Below are positions 28,101 through 38,240 of a DNA stretch of 60,000 bases, piece by piece; the stretch's first letter is position 1; every line of letters starts with the position of its first letter. This DNA comes from Branchiostoma floridae. Its lineage: Eukaryota > Chordata > Leptocardii > Amphioxiformes > Branchiostomatidae. Made by a program: the position numbers and the translations under genes. The notes beneath the pieces were generated by a model, which had not been told where the DNA came from, made no database searches, and saw nothing but the letters and a program-made list of their open reading frames with translations. The stretch is from NCBI RefSeq assembly GCF_000003815.2, contig NC_049993.1:15562635-15622634 (forward strand). Direction: 5' to 3'.

Positions 28101-31100
28101 TATCCCGTTTAATGTTAAAATTGCAGGGACAGTAATTTCTTAAAAAGAGAGTTGTCTGGACTTACATACTTATGTCAGTTTCTATTGTTTGATCAAAATA
28201 CATATTCTTAAGTAGCAATAGGACACCAGCATTTTTTTCTGTCTCCAGAGGAGTTGAGTAAAAATGACTCACTCTAAGCAGATTGATTAATGAAGAACAT
28301 TAATTGAAATCAAATAGTCAATTCGTCTCTATTAAGGGATCATTACATAAATATGATAAAACAAGAAGAGCTCTGGGGTATAAGATATCAAGATACATTA
28401 TGCAATATCATTTTCTTTTAGATTACACGGTCTAGTATTAAAATAATTGCTGTGGTTTTATTTTTGCATTTTTCAGTAGTGACTGCAGTGATTTAACAGA
28501 ATTTGCTTGAACCCCCCTTTTCTTCTACTATTGCAAAATCAGTAGTAGAAGAAATCAGTTCAGTAAAAATAAAGGAATGCACACTGCACAGTAAAAATTT
28601 TGGTCAACTATAAACTCTTGAAAAATGTACTTGCTGTGGCGTAAAGAGAAAAAAAAGAAAATATTCCATGTATTATTAATATCATAAGCATAAACTGTGC
28701 CAAGTATCATTCTGACAGTTACACCCCCTGCCATCCCAGTGTTGACATGTTAATCCCTAATTTTCCACCACATGCAGACATGACTCATCGCCACAGTCCC
28801 TGGGGGGTAAAACTGCTCTAATAGAAAATTAAATGTCACAGCGATTGGAATCTGCCCTGTCACACCTAAATTATATTAGGTGCAGAGTCTCAGATAACTG
28901 ACACAATTTGTTATCGATAACATAAAAATCTGCATAACTAGAAGGCATGAGTAATAAGTTTGATGACAGATTTTATTAATTTGAATAAATTGTAAAGAAA
29001 ACAACTGTGTTTACAATATTCCTATGTAGAAAGTACATTTTTATTCATTCTGAGGACAATCTAAGATATCAACATTTTAGTGCCTTTTTGAAAAAAAATG
29101 TCTGAAACAAAATCGGCTCTTGCAGTTCCATAAAAGCTGCTAGGGAGCCAAAATCTACACCACTCACTCTCTGCCCCAAGAGCTATCATACACGTAAAAA
29201 TTACAACCAGAACACGAGATATCGAACTCTGAAATCAAGCTGCAGTACCATACCAAGCCACTAATCATTTTGAGGTCACCACAACTTCCATACAAATTTA
29301 CCAAATATCAATTATACAATTATCCATCCACACCTTGTGGTTATGCTGTTCATCCATCTACACACAATGCAATCATGCATATACAACTTAGAAGCCAATT
29401 AATTGCACAAAGGATTATCCCACACTTCTGTTAATTGCACGGAACCCCCAAATCCCAAACGGGTACGGTCCAGCTGGATAACTTAGCATTGTTGCACCAT
29501 CTGGATAAACTTTGCATGGAATACGCTGGCAAATGGGATGCGCAATAAATCGGCTTCTAGTATTGTAGATACCTATGCTACTTGAAACATATCCTTGGTG
29601 CATTGGCATTGCAAGGTAATATAAAAACCTGCAATTGCACCACGTAACAATTATTATTAATGTTAAATATCATTATGAGTTACTTTACAAAGCGAAAAAG
29701 AAAAATTGTATTAACCCTGTCTGAGAAGCTGAAAGTCCTCGGTTTCAGCTGTGTCCATCATCATGTAGACGTAGCTTGTTTCTGTGCTGAAGTACGCCAA
29801 CCCCAGGGTGCCACCATGCCACACAACACTCAGATAAGTCTGCAAACATTCAAGATTTCATTATGAATTAGCATTGCGTCTTTCCAATTATACAGCAATC
29901 TTTTATGGATAGTAATATTTTTGGAGTACGTTTACCTGAATTAGTTTAATTAAGAAAAACTCCACAAAAGTTCAAGTTGAATTCGACGGCCATCTACTAG
30001 CACCAAAAAGCAGCTCTGTAACCAAGCAGACTGTGACCAAGGAGCTCCTTGCTGTGACTGATCGTAAGACACTTGTCCTACTAGATTCTATGAGAACAGC
30101 GATAATTTTCTAGTGTGGCACCTCTAGCTGTTTAGTTGCAAACTGCAGGTGTGGTGAGTTATCCTTACATTGACCATGTCTGGGTCTAAAGAGGCAGAAA
30201 GCTGGAAAGACAGTGACATTTTTACATTAAAAAAAGGTTTTTCGTATATCAAATTTCTGACACTGAATGTGTATGCTCCTATAAAGCACCCATTGGCTGT
30301 AAATTTGTTCTAACTTAATGTATGTAGCATGATTGATGAGTAGATGGATTAGATGCAATGCATTAGGGACATTTGTAAATTCTACTTCATGGGATAGGTG
30401 TGCCATGAATTTTGCAACATTTTTTTGTGTACTATGTAATACAGACCCATACAATATAACATGTATTTAGAAGTTTCCATGCCCTATATGGGGTGAATAT
30501 GTTAAAAATCTACTGGCCAGAACCAACTTTTCATTGCTCTGAAATTTACCTGAAATATTCCAGTGTATGCAATTTTATTTCAAGCAAGAAAGTCCCTTTA
30601 CCTTTCAGAAAAAATGAAACAATGTTTATACAAAAGTTGAGGCTCTTCAGCTTACTAAGTTTTAATATACAGGGCTCGAAATCCATTTTTGGGAATAGGT
30701 GCACTGGTGCACCCAAACTAGAAAATTGGGTGCACCAAAATATTTTTGGGTGCACCACATTAAATAAATTAGAATATCAGAATATCATTATTGCAAACCT
30801 ACTTATTATAATTAGTAATTAGTATCTTCAGAAATCGGAATACTATGACAGTCATTTTATTATCTTTCTAACTCACAGATGTCAAGAATATGGTGTTTAT
30901 TTAGTATACTGACATCTTAACATACATAAGCCTATCAAGATATTTGGGTGCACCCTGTGCACCCACGAAAAAAAATTGGGTGCACAGCTCCAATTTTGGG
31001 TGCACCTGGGTGCACAAAACCCCAGTATTTCGAGCCCTGATATACTTTGTGTGCATGCCGTGTCCTTACATAGGAAAATTGTTAAAACCTTTATCTATTC

Positions 31101-31632
31101 ATGAGAAGCTCAAAGCGATGAGAAGCCTGATTTTATCTCGTCATAGTCATACATACTAAAATTTGCAAGACATTCCCTTGCTCAATTGGCTCTTCCACTT
31201 GTCCAGGGCAATCTGTTTCACCTCACCTCACCTCACCCATAGCCTCTGTTTAATGGACTTAAATTACAAACAAAGTAAGAGTAAACTCGAGACTCCACAG
31301 CAATGTTTCTGTTAAATTACCACATCCACAAACTTGCGTAACACTGCTTTTCTTGCAATTGTCCCTCTCAGAAAATTTAAGGCTCTGCAAAAAAACAATG
31401 AATCAACAGTAACTCAAGATGCTATGACAACTTTTCTCACCAGTGTCTGGTCCGATTCTGAAGTAAATCCTTGATGTTGAACCCTGTGTGCATGAACCAC
31501 ATCACTGCTGGACAGACTGTCCTCCTGGGAGGGGGGAAGGGGGGACCGCGCGGACGTAGACTGGTCAGTCGGCCTGGACAGGCTGCTGGACAGTCCCGAG
31601 GTCGAGTGCGATCCGGACGTTGTCACGTTCAT
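3436..31632 (-). CDS. MSH5: MSH5, meiotic MutS homologue (27 coding exons)
   Basis: MSH5 pairs with MSH4 to form MutS-gamma, which stabilises meiotic recombination intermediates as crossovers in the nucleus; it does not do mismatch repair (established). All 27 exons have GT/AG borders with matching phase and total 2556 nt, giving 851 residues, close to human MSH5 (834). Visible landmarks: a Ser-rich N-terminus (about 1-64); clamp/connector-like segments such as [18 protein letters not shown] and [10 protein letters not shown]; Walker A GPNASGKS at 611-618; the switch segment STFMIDLN at 665-672; Walker [12 protein letters not shown] with Asp690 and Glu691; and a C-terminal helix-turn-helix region containing [15 protein letters not shown]. 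The ATPase is therefore intact. MSH4 is excluded because the C-terminal block matches MSH5. The start ATG at 31632 is the first in-frame Met of the exon, and a 5' UTR exon may lie upstream. Intron 10 contains a whole P450 gene on the + strand. Confidence 0.95.
4905..5165. repeat. Interspersed repeat, related to 8840-9490
   Basis: Shares long similarity with the MSH5 intron segment at 8840-9000 plus 9354-9490, including GCAGCTGGTTGTATAACACC versus GCAGCTGGTTATATTACACC, and GGACACATCAATCC in both. This copy lacks the transposon that interrupts the other. Function not evident. Confidence 0.6.
5263..5444 (-). repeat. MSH5: 91-bp tandem duplication across a MSH5 splice donor
   Basis: 5263-5353 and 5354-5444 are diverged head-to-tail copies. 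Each contains coding sequence for [20 protein letters not shown] followed by a TATCAG/GT donor. Period 91 is not a multiple of three, so the two copies lie in different frames relative to the exon. Confidence 0.85.
5866..6026. mobile_element. Short MITE with TAGTTCACCTTTATCC termini
   Basis: TAGTTCACCTTTATCC at the left and GGATAAAGGTGAACTA at the right are inverted repeats enclosing about 160 bp. Partial relatives occur near 44418 (CTAGTTCACATTTATCCGAA) and near 48300 (CCTTTATCCG twice). It lies in the MSH5 intron between exons 5354-5497 and 6077-6151. Confidence 0.75.
6242..6438. mobile_element. TACTGTAAATGCA-type MITE (copy 1)
   Basis: Starts TACTGTAAAT and ends GCATTTTACAGTA. The interior carries the family words GTGGTTTTA, CCATGGCAGTAAGAGACT and CGCTACCGCGAA. 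Five copies lie in the window. Flanking TA is consistent with a TA-targeting (Tc1/mariner-like) mobiliser, which is inference. Confidence 0.8.
6784..6976. mobile_element. TACTGTAAATGCA-type MITE (copy 2)
   Basis: Same family as 6242-6438 (TACTGTACATGC at the left, GCATTTACAGTA at the right). It ends about 45 bases from the MSH5 Walker A exon, so it lies close to a splice site without touching it. Confidence 0.75.
7273..7570. mobile_element. GCACAACCCG-terminal MITE (copy 1, complete)
   Basis: Left end GGGCACAACCCGCCGTATGTG and right end CACGTACAACGGGTTGTGC are inverted repeats about 290 bp apart. The interior matches 46667-46980 and, reversed, 55636-55811, for example GCACGCAGACACGCCGTAGAA and GCCTGCCCTGTACAGCC. 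The ORFs here are by-products of the repeat. It lies in the MSH5 intron between exons 7021-7174 and 8017-8106. Confidence 0.85.
8017..13728 (-). CDS. MSH5: MSH5 exons 11-20 (middle)
   Basis: Coding parts in transcript order: 13666-13728, 13056-13127, 12442-12498, 11861-11933, 11378-11487, 10873-10956, 9925-9970, 8670-8711, 8355-8451, 8017-8106. They encode the lever/clamp helices, for example [54 protein letters not shown] and [14 protein letters not shown], each alignable by eye with vertebrate MSH5. The intron between the exons at 9925 and 10873 holds a 40-bp minisatellite. The intron between 8711 and 9925 holds a repeat with a nested transposon at 9001-9353. Confidence 0.92.
9001..9353. 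mobile_element. hAT-like non-autonomous transposon with 8-bp target duplication
   Basis: Ends CAGGCTTTTA and TAAAAGCCTG are inverted repeats. The element is flanked on both sides by exactly CCTACTGT (8993-9000 and 9354-9361). An 8-bp duplication with short CAG-starting ends is typical of hAT elements (family knowledge). It interrupts an older repeat (8840-9490) whose uninterrupted relative is at 4905-5165. Confidence 0.88.
10041..10676. repeat. 40-bp minisatellite, about 16 units
   Basis: Head-to-tail units of about 40 bp built on ACACTATCCACACACAAACA followed by TGACCTGTCCCTGGTACTGA. Variants alternate GCCCTG/GACCTG, GTACTGA/GTGATGA and ACATAC/ACAAAC, and one unit is shortened near 10213-10240. 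A small ATGAT run (about 9993-10018) borders it. It lies in a MSH5 intron between exons 9925-9970 and 10873-10956. There are no unique spacers, so it is not a CRISPR array. Confidence 0.95.
14136..14880. mobile_element. Long palindromic element with TTAA ends, interrupted by assembly gap
   Basis: Left arm 14136-14455 and right arm about 14556-14880 are near-perfect reverse complements, starting TTAAGGTATCTCGG and ending CCGAGATACCTTAA. The centre is 100 N (14456-14555). TTAA at both outer edges suggests a piggyBac- or Kolobok-type target duplication (inference). It sits in MSH5 intron 10 about 660 bp upstream of the P450 start codon. Confidence 0.8.
14456..14555. other. Assembly gap (100 N)
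   Basis: Exactly 100 N, the usual placeholder for a gap of unknown size. It falls at the centre of an inverted repeat, so the assembly break is plausibly caused by the palindrome. Confidence 0.98.
15427..15448. promoter_or_regulatory. Paired nuclear-receptor half-sites upstream of P450
   Basis: TGACCT at 15427-15432 and again at 15443-15448, 10 bp apart in the same orientation, about 95-115 bp before the P450 ATG. On the minus strand both read AAGGTCA-type half-sites. P450 genes are often controlled by nuclear receptors (established); function here is inference from two hexamers only. Confidence 0.3.
15543..19591 (+). CDS. CYP2-like cytochrome P450 (5 exons), nested in MSH5 intron
   Basis: A membrane-bound haem monooxygenase, presumably in the ER, oxidising small lipophilic substrates with electrons from P450 reductase (family knowledge); substrate unknown. 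Exons: 15543-15716, 16804-16975, 17441-17590, 18092-18889, 19413-19591; phases match and give 490 residues, the usual CYP2 length. In order: N-terminal signal-anchor (about 18-34); proline hinge [10 protein letters not shown]-helix WKEQRKF (126-132); I-helix AGTDTT (298-303); K-helix EVQR (355-358); PERF (410-413); and haem loop FSIGRRFCLG (429-438) with the ligand Cys436. All catalytic landmarks are intact, so it is not a pseudogene. The FSIG/GRRFC junction spans an intron as in many CYP2 genes. It is transcribed antisense to MSH5, entirely within MSH5 intron 10. Assignment to the CYP2 clan is secure; the subfamily is not. Confidence 0.94.
16119..16348. mobile_element. TAGCCTGGGTACCAT-terminal element, 9-bp target duplication (copy 1)
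   Basis: TAGCCTGGGTACCAT at the left and ATGGTACCCAGGCTA at the right form terminal inverted repeats. Both flanks read GCGATTGGA (16110-16118 and 16349-16357), an exact 9-bp target duplication. It is 230 bp long with no coding capacity and lies in P450 intron 1. A 9-bp duplication fits Mutator-like elements (family knowledge). Confidence 0.9.
17606..17642. mobile_element. Solitary terminus of the 34328-34869 transposon family
   Basis: Starting TTAGGCCACAGCAAGTAAAT and continuing TTTATGGATGACATC, this stretch matches both ends of the element at 34328-34869. It begins about 15 bp downstream of the P450 exon 3 donor. No second terminus was found nearby, so this is a truncated copy or relic. Confidence 0.6.
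20016..20021 (+). terminator. PolyA signal AATAAA, P450
   Basis: Canonical hexamer about 425 bp past the TAG at 19589-19591 and about 500 bp before the next MSH5 exon on the opposite strand. The two transcripts therefore need not overlap in exons. Confidence 0.45.
20528..31632 (-). CDS. MSH5: MSH5 exons 1-10 (N-terminal half)
   Basis: Coding parts in transcript order: 31441-31632, 29716-29839, 24400-24480, 23936-24010, 23286-23407, 22325-22434, 21991-22026, 21670-21752, 20898-20943, 20528-20666. Exon 1 encodes a low-complexity Ser/Thr/Pro leader. Exon 2 gives [17 protein letters not shown], the first MutS-like strand block. Exon 5 gives [17 protein letters not shown]. Exon 6 gives [16 protein letters not shown]. 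Exon 8 gives [14 protein letters not shown], a hallmark of MSH5. Exon 10 gives [20 protein letters not shown]. The largest introns are 24481-29715 (5.2 kb) and 29840-31440; both hold only repeats. Smallest exon is 36 nt. Confidence 0.9.
23121..23188. repeat. Twin adjacent hairpins in MSH5 intron
   Basis: The first has 17-bp arms (AACTGTGAATTGTATAG, 23121-23137, and its complement with one mismatch) around TTA. The second has perfect 16-bp arms (TTCCAATAATTGATAC, 23156-23171) around a single T. They share two bases at their boundary. Confidence 0.8.
23539..23642. mobile_element. TAGCCTGAGTATCATCC-terminal element, 9-bp target duplication (copy 2)
   Basis: The ends match the 16119-16348 element. 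The flanks are both AGGTTGCAT (23530-23538 and 23643-23651), an exact 9-bp duplication. The whole 104-bp element is almost a hairpin (CTACCGGGGCTCCTTACACTC and its complement). It lies in a MSH5 intron. Confidence 0.9.
24556..24842. repeat. Old interspersed repeat copy
   Basis: Shares GATGGATC(C/T)..TATGATATTT and TTTTGGTCCCCTAGCAGCTTTTG with 27920-28135, 330-560 and, reversed, 29095-29270. No coding potential. Located in the long MSH5 intron 24481-29715, which otherwise shows only A/T-rich sequence and the element at 26077-26293. Confidence 0.45.
26077..26293. mobile_element. TACTGTAAATGCA-type MITE (copy 3, most complete)
   Basis: TACTGTAAATGCATTTAAG at the left and CTGCATTTACAGTA at the right. 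The interior has two arms each containing TTTTAAGTTCG and a central CTTACTAAGTTACTGCCATG. The element is close to a full palindrome. Confidence 0.85.
30670..31039. mobile_element. CAGGGCTCGAAAT-terminal MITE, 5-bp flanks (copy 2)
   Basis: CAGGGCTCGAAAT at the left and ATTTCGAGCCCTG at the right. Both flanks read ATATA (30665-30669 and 31040-31044). Multiple GGTGCACC words lie near each end in opposing orientation. 370 bp, in MSH5 intron 1. Confidence 0.88.
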
Positions 31633-31873
31633 GACGCTCAAGATAGGTATAGGACTGCAATAACAACCACCTGTTAATAAAGTGAATCAGATATCCAGCA
31701 TATAATAATGTGTCTACAAGGTTTATTCATTATTCTAATTGGAATTTGCATTTTCTTTTTAACTGCACTGCACCCTCATGCCCTGACCATACACCCCCTT
31801 ACCCTGGGGAGCAGAAAACTCTGATTGACCAGGGATCACATGGGGCCACAGTCTTCAATTGTCTGATGGTACT

Positions 31874-32035
31874 GTAATTTGTAAATGCATTTAGATTCGC
31901 AGGGATTTAATTTTGCGGTAGCGGGGGAAAAAGGACTTTTCGCGGTGGTTTTAAGTTTAGGTAGCACCATGCACTGTAGTGTACTGCCATAGAAAAATGT
32001 TCCAGATGGTTTTAAGTTTCTGCATTTACAGTAAT
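31874..32035. mobile_element. TACTGTAAATGCA-type MITE (copy 4, deleted)
   Basis: Starts TACTGTAATTTGTAAATGCATTTAG and ends CTGCATTTACAGTA, with a shortened right half. The interior words GCGGTAGCGG and CACCATGCACTGTAGT match the family. Confidence 0.75.
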
Positions 32036-34327
32036 TTAGGTCGTCTTCCCAACCCCTACCCACATATCAAATATCACCAGAATCCATCGGGAGGTTCTAA
32101 AGTTTATGCTGACCACAGAAATGAAGAGACATAAATAGAATTAAGCTAGAAACAATACCTCCATTTTTCATGGAGGTAACAAGTCCAGACACATGATCTA
32201 TGTGTCTCCATCCTCCCCCATCCCTGTTATCCCATATGTCTGGTTCTGTACAGACATGGCTAGTCAGTATGGACCCACCTGTCCCAGGGCACCTATACAC
32301 TGTCTGTTACACACAAAGGTTGGGAAAAAGCCTAATTTCACATCCCGAGGGGTGCTAATAAGTCCCATCAAAAAATCATGAGCTGTGTCAATATTCAGAC
32401 AATTTATTGAGCAAACACTGTTTAGACTTAGGCCCGTTCACACTCAAAAACAACCAGCAGATTAAACATGATCTGGACCAGAATTTTGCACTCCGATTTA
32501 AAACAAAAAACCTTCACACTCGCTTTCAGACAATCTGATAATTGCACATAATCCAATCTGAATTGCGATTCCATACCTGGACTTCCGGTGCATTACTTTT
32601 GTACAACGTTGTTCTTAGGTTTTTGTCAAACCCACTCTTGATCATGATCTCGGTAAATTTGCAGTATACAAAAGATTGGAGAAAGGAGATTACAACTATT
32701 ACAAGTATCTTTGCATGCTGAATTGTTCAAAAGTGTCTGAATTCTTAAAAGTGAAAAGCAGATGGTAAAAAAAAGGACATATCAGAGCTCAGCCTTCAAT
32801 TATTGTTAGCCTAGCTAGAGAAGCACCTGCCTTATTAATCATAACACATGTTCATACACAAAACCTGTTTTTTTAATGCATTTCACTTCCACTCAGTCTC
32901 AAAGGCACCCCTCATCCCCAAATAGAATAGTCCAGCTAAACATTGGCCCTGATTCTGAGTCATCTAGAAGTCAGGCAAAATATAGCCAACCTGTATACTT
33001 TGTTAGATACAGTCTTTCAATTACTGTAGTTAATTATCTAGTGGAACAGTGCCGGGACCAATTACATCAACTTTAGGTACAGAATGCAGAACAAGTATTT
33101 AGCAGTGATCACCCATAACTAAGGTGAAGCATTATGCTTATTGAGGCTTATGCTTTGACAAAAGTTTAAGACATAAGCGCACCAGGTCAACCCTACTCTT
33201 CCAAATAAGTATATACAGAAAAGCATGACAATTTTATTCTGCTATCACTAAAACATAAATTTTATAAAGCTCATAAATTATGCAAACTGTTGATGTTCAG
33301 AAAGAAAAAAGAGGCAACAACAGTAACAACCATTATGATTATACTATAGTATAATCTATCGAATGTACAGGTCTGTGTATACATTCAATCTACTAACATT
33401 TTGAAAAGTTTAACATTTCAAGGGTGTGGAAAGGGCTATAATCATAGGACGTATTGTTTTTTAAGCTACTTGGTCAGGAAGGAAAAATGTACCAAACCTC
33501 TCTGTATTTAGAGACATGCCTTGTAGAGTGCAAAATATCGCATATCATTCATGAAAACAAAAGACCCATATTATACAAGTCGCACATCATATTACTAAGA
33601 TTCTTCTTCCTTATAAATAAATTTGGATATAAGTATTACAATTTCCTGTATCATATTAAAACTGATTGGAGATCAGTTGGTTCAAAGGGGTTTTCTATGA
33701 TCTAGACTTACAAATGAGTCATACAGGCAGTTGTACTATTTTCATACCACTTGTATATTATTACACTGATACCAGCTTCCTATTTACGTTTGTTTGCACC
33801 TGACTAAGGTCACAACTCACAACAATTTGATTAATTGGTTCTCAGAAATGTTCCTATTTTTTTCCAAAATTCAAAGTTAATTTACTACCAGTACTAGTAT
33901 GGACCCATTCAAATATTTTAAAGGGAGTTCAGAACAAATCTCTCTTAATTTTCAGAACAATTGGGAACTCGGTAGAAAACTACAGTTGGACATTGTATAT
34001 GTCCTGAAAACATAAGATCCGGTTGCAATGAATGACAGTCTCAAAACAAACCAGGATTCAGGGTCATTCAACAAAGAGATGCCATGTGTTTGTTTGTAAA
34101 TGTACATGTAGACACTACTGCAGGTAACACCTGTAAAGGGCTACAAAACAATGCTTCTCTACATCGGTACTGTTGTACAGTGTTGATGCGTAAAATGATC
34201 CAACAATACGAGACAGTGGACAGTCAGTAATGCGATACTTATAAGTAGTGGGATAAAGCCTGAGGCCGTGTTTGACGCCGGCACGCTAAGCAGGTGTCGG
34301 TCGGAGTATGAGATTTCAGTAGTATTG

Positions 34328-34869
34328 TAAGGCCACAGCAAGTAAATTTTATGGATGACATCCTATGCAGACTAAAAAAATAATGAGATAGGGCAAAAAA
34401 AAACAAGATGGGTAAAAAAAAAAACAAGATGGCTAAATTTTCCAAATAGACACCATAAATCATAAACGTTGTAACAAGAATTGAAGTGACAAAATATGGT
34501 AGCACAGACAAGAAACCATCCATTCCTGTATTCAAGAAGTGAACGAGTGTAGTAAAAGTGACACTAATGTGGTAGACTGGAATTACTTACCAAGTTGGCA
34601 ACTACGCTCATGACTTCCAAAGTGGTGCCACTTTTGCAATAATCCAACTAGTTTCACTTCTACAACTTCAGTCTTGGCTACCTCGTAAGTGTCACTTCTA
34701 CAAGTACAATCACTAGAATACAACACAGCATATTTGCCCATTTTGGTACTTTCTTGTCATATTGACTCTCTCCGAAGAAGAAAAAAAATTGTTTTTTTTT
34801 TTTCTGAAATCAGGCGAAAATTAATGCGCTCACAGATGTCATCCATAAAATTTACTTGCTATGGCCTAA
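34328..34869. mobile_element. 542-bp element with AGGCCAYAGCAAGTAAA termini
   Basis: GGCCACAGCAAGTAAATTTT with ATGGATGACATC at the left and its complement at the right (GATGTCATCCATAAAATT onward to GGCCTAA) form inverted repeats of more than 30 bp. The interior has A-rich tracts and no ORF. A lone terminus lies at 17606-17642. Confidence 0.75.
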
Positions 34870-35671
34870 CTCCCCAAGGTGAGAGGATTTCCCCGCCTAA
34901 TATGGCCTGGCATCAGAAAGGCTGGGCACCTGGGTACATGTAATTCAGCCACTTCAATGCCCCTGTTATAACAGGCCTTGAAGTTAACCTTTTTTCCTAG
35001 CTACTGTCCCAAAAGTGTCCGGAAAAGGAATTTTGGCTGTCCCAAAGTGAGTTCAAATTCTCCCAGGCTTTTTGCTGCAGAAAAAATGCTTGTACATGTA
35101 GATGTAATAAGATTGGCATGATATTTACATGTACTGTCTAGAGTCTGTGGAAAATGTGTTTTACCATATTTTCTGCCCACTGTTGCGCTCATTGACAGTG
35201 AAAGCCTTCAGACATTTTTTTTTTTTCATTGTCTCAAAATTATCCAAAAGCACATTTACACTATTGAGTTGTCCAAAGCTGTCTTGCCTTGTTGCAATTT
35301 CTATTACCAGTACCTTAGAGAAATATTATTAGGCGAATAAATATAAAAAAAATACTTTAAATTTGGTGGCCCCTGGCCATCAGGACATAGGATTTTGGAG
35401 TCAAAAGCTGGAAATATTCTCCAAATTTGCTTAATGTTTCCCCTATTGTATGAAGTACACTTTTTGTCATCCTATCAGAATTTTTACCTATGGATGAAAT
35501 GCAACCAGATTAAAAAAGCTGATGTGTAAACAAATCCAACATTGTCTACACATTTGTATGGCATAAGCTCAACAGCTTCTTTTAGTTTCACACTGCAAAA
35601 TCTCAGGTCAACTTTCCACTCCGAGTCCTACTGCAAATTAAACTCCCATAAAATGCAATGAATTTAGAGTA

Positions 35672-36082
35672 CATGGCTCGAAATACCACCTGCATATGCA
35701 GGTTAGTGCAGGTAAAACTGGAGCTGTGCAGGTATTTCTGGTGTCTACCTGCACCTAACCTGCACTGGTCCATGTACTGGGTTTCATACATAATGTCCTA
35801 TAAAGTATAATGTAGGTGTATATGGATTGTTATTAGCTGCATTGACTGTTACCACCTATAAAGTATAGAAGAAATAGCAGTGGTTCCTAATTGATGAACA
35901 ATTCAGTATGAAATTGATCCATAATTCCTATGGAATTGGTGCCCCTACGGCCGGTGAGGCTATGGGACTGGTGAGGTGAGGTGAGATACTTCCTAAATTC
36001 AGAGTAGTGCGGGTAAACTCAGGTAAAATTTAACAATACCTGCACTTGTGCAGGTATGCAGACAAAAGGATTTCGAGCCCTG
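35672..36082. mobile_element. CATGGCTCGAAAT-terminal MITE, 5-bp flanks (copy 3)
   Basis: CATGGCTCGAAAT at the left and ATTTCGAGCCCTG at the right, flanked by GAGTA on both sides (35667-35671 and 36083-36087). The ends match 30670-31039, but the subterminal words are ACCTGCA/TGCAGGT instead of GGTGCACC. 411 bp, intergenic. Confidence 0.85.
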
Positions 36083-38240
36083 GAGTAGATTTATTCATTT
36101 ACTTATTCAATTAACCAAGGAGGTTAAAGAAAATCTATTTGATTTAACTTATTGTGTACGGAAATGACCAAAACATGTTTGAAGCTTAGGTTGATCCAAT
36201 GCATTCATTTCACACAGTTTAGGAAGCTTATATTTTCTTCCAATGTTTACTTGTTTGTGTATGTTGTGTGTGTTAATATTACTAATGCTATGTAGTAAGG
36301 CATATATGAATGGCTATATATAACTTCATGTATAAGGTGAATGGATGAGGCATGATTATGGTTTGGTATAAAATTGGTATTTTTAGAAAATGAAAAACAA
36401 ACACTTCAACAAGGAACTTAAGCAATGTTAGATCTATACTCAAGTTGACTCAACTGTCATTAACTATTTTCACATTATTTTGCATGCATTCAAAATTTTA
36501 AAAAAGGCAAAGTGGTTGAACCTGACATATTGAGCATAAAGCACAACAATTTTTCTTTAGCTAGCAGTTAAGTGTCCAATGTCGTGCATGATGGTTTTTC
36601 ATTAGCTTCAGTCAGGCAAGATGGGACGGCCCTACTCTTCACGATAAATGCAGAGTCCTCCCCAGACTGAGAGGATGGAATAACGGAGGCCCTCCACTGT
36701 ACTCATAGCCCAGCTCCACTATACTACTTTTGAAATTTAGTGTGTTTCTTCCCTAAAAAAAAAAACTATTTTCTTGGTTAGTTTTTCTAAAATTAATGAA
36801 AATACACACATTTTGTGCCAAGTGGCATCATTTTTCCAGTTGGCATTGTCTGCAAAAACTTGTGAATGGGCGATGATCAAAACAATAGTCGTTTTGCCAC
36901 TTCACAACAAAGGAATCACTACATTTTTGTATAATATATTATACTTGTATTATTTGACACCCTCTGTCATTGCAAAATGACCCAATTTTCATGAAAGCGC
37001 AGCGCGTTGGTTCAGGTTATTTTTGCCAGCCCCTCCACTATACTAAAAAATTCTGGGGAGAACCCTGAAATGTGTTGGGTTCTTTTATATGCAGAGGTTA
37101 GATGCTTGAGCCATATAATATATGCCCGAAGTGTCACACACAGGTCACCATTGAAAGTGACGAATGTGATCCCTTACAAATGTAAAGCAAAGACCAAACC
37201 TCAGATCGAACTTCGTACCACAGATCTACAGAATCTCATCCTTCTGGCCATGCAGCGAGGTTGCATGGCAGCTTGCGCTACAGGGACATGCTTAGACTTT
37301 TGGTTCAAACTATCTGGTATTTACCAAGGATGTATCTGTCAACACCATGCAAAACACTGTTCATAGCAAGGCAATCAGAGATGGCAGACTTCACCCCTTC
37401 ACACATACTCTCTATGATACTGCTAAAATGCAACCCTAAACTTATGTCCCACAAAAATAGCAGAATATATCAATTTGTGCTGTATTCATAAATTATCTTC
37501 TCGAAATAATATTGTTACCGGATTTATTTGTGAATACTGTGGATTGTAGTATTACACTGACACACACAAACGCACACATAAAGACAATGAGACAGACGTC
37601 AGGAAAAAATGAATGTATTATTATAACGTTGCATTCAGTTACTTTGTAACTGGGGATGCACGGCCGGGGATGCACCACCCCCCTCCCCACTGTGCAAATT
37701 ATATATCCAAGCGCGCCTTTTACAAAAACACCTCAAATAATGATAATAATTCTCATCAATAAGGCGTTTGAAACATTAAAATGAGGTCCTATAGAAGGCG
37801 TAGCATCCATGTCTTGATTCTTTTCTTCCATATTTCAAACTGACGTGGCACTATAGCGTTGGAGATGTGTCGGGGCATGCCACAAAATTTCCAAAAATCG
37901 TCCAGTTTTCAAATAATTTCTAACGCTCCAGATAGCTTGTACCTCACCGGTTAAAATGCTGTAATTGTGTGACGCCTCCTTGTCTTGTCTGTGGCTACAA
38001 ATCGAGACAACTGGTCGCGACTGGAGGCGACAGCGTGCGGCTGAACCAAACTACCTCAGGTCACGAAAGGGACAACAAAATTCCCGCCATTATGAATGAA
38101 AACGATGAAAACAACTGACGTAGTCGGTCCGTCGGGACTCTACGTAGGGCCTTCGGAAATTACCGAACCAAATATGGGCAACGAGCACAGATGACGAGAG
38201 TACCGAGGATTACCGAGAAGGGGCGATGTTTAATTTAATA

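Larger units (their letters stand above)
31633..38239. other. Intergenic region between divergent MSH5 and Jun
   Basis: About 6.6 kb with no exon I can support. It holds the MSH5 5' UTR/promoter (not resolved), elements at 31874-32035, 34328-34869 and 35672-36082, and a CTCCACTATACTA-type repeat around 36600-37060. The CpG content rises from about 37900 toward Jun. Confidence 0.5.

Noticed and set aside
3436-31632. Assignment of the MutS gene to MSH4 (first impression)
   Set aside because: The blocks [19 protein letters not shown] and the C-terminal AAQVGLP..RGAEVSELIR match MSH5, not MSH4.
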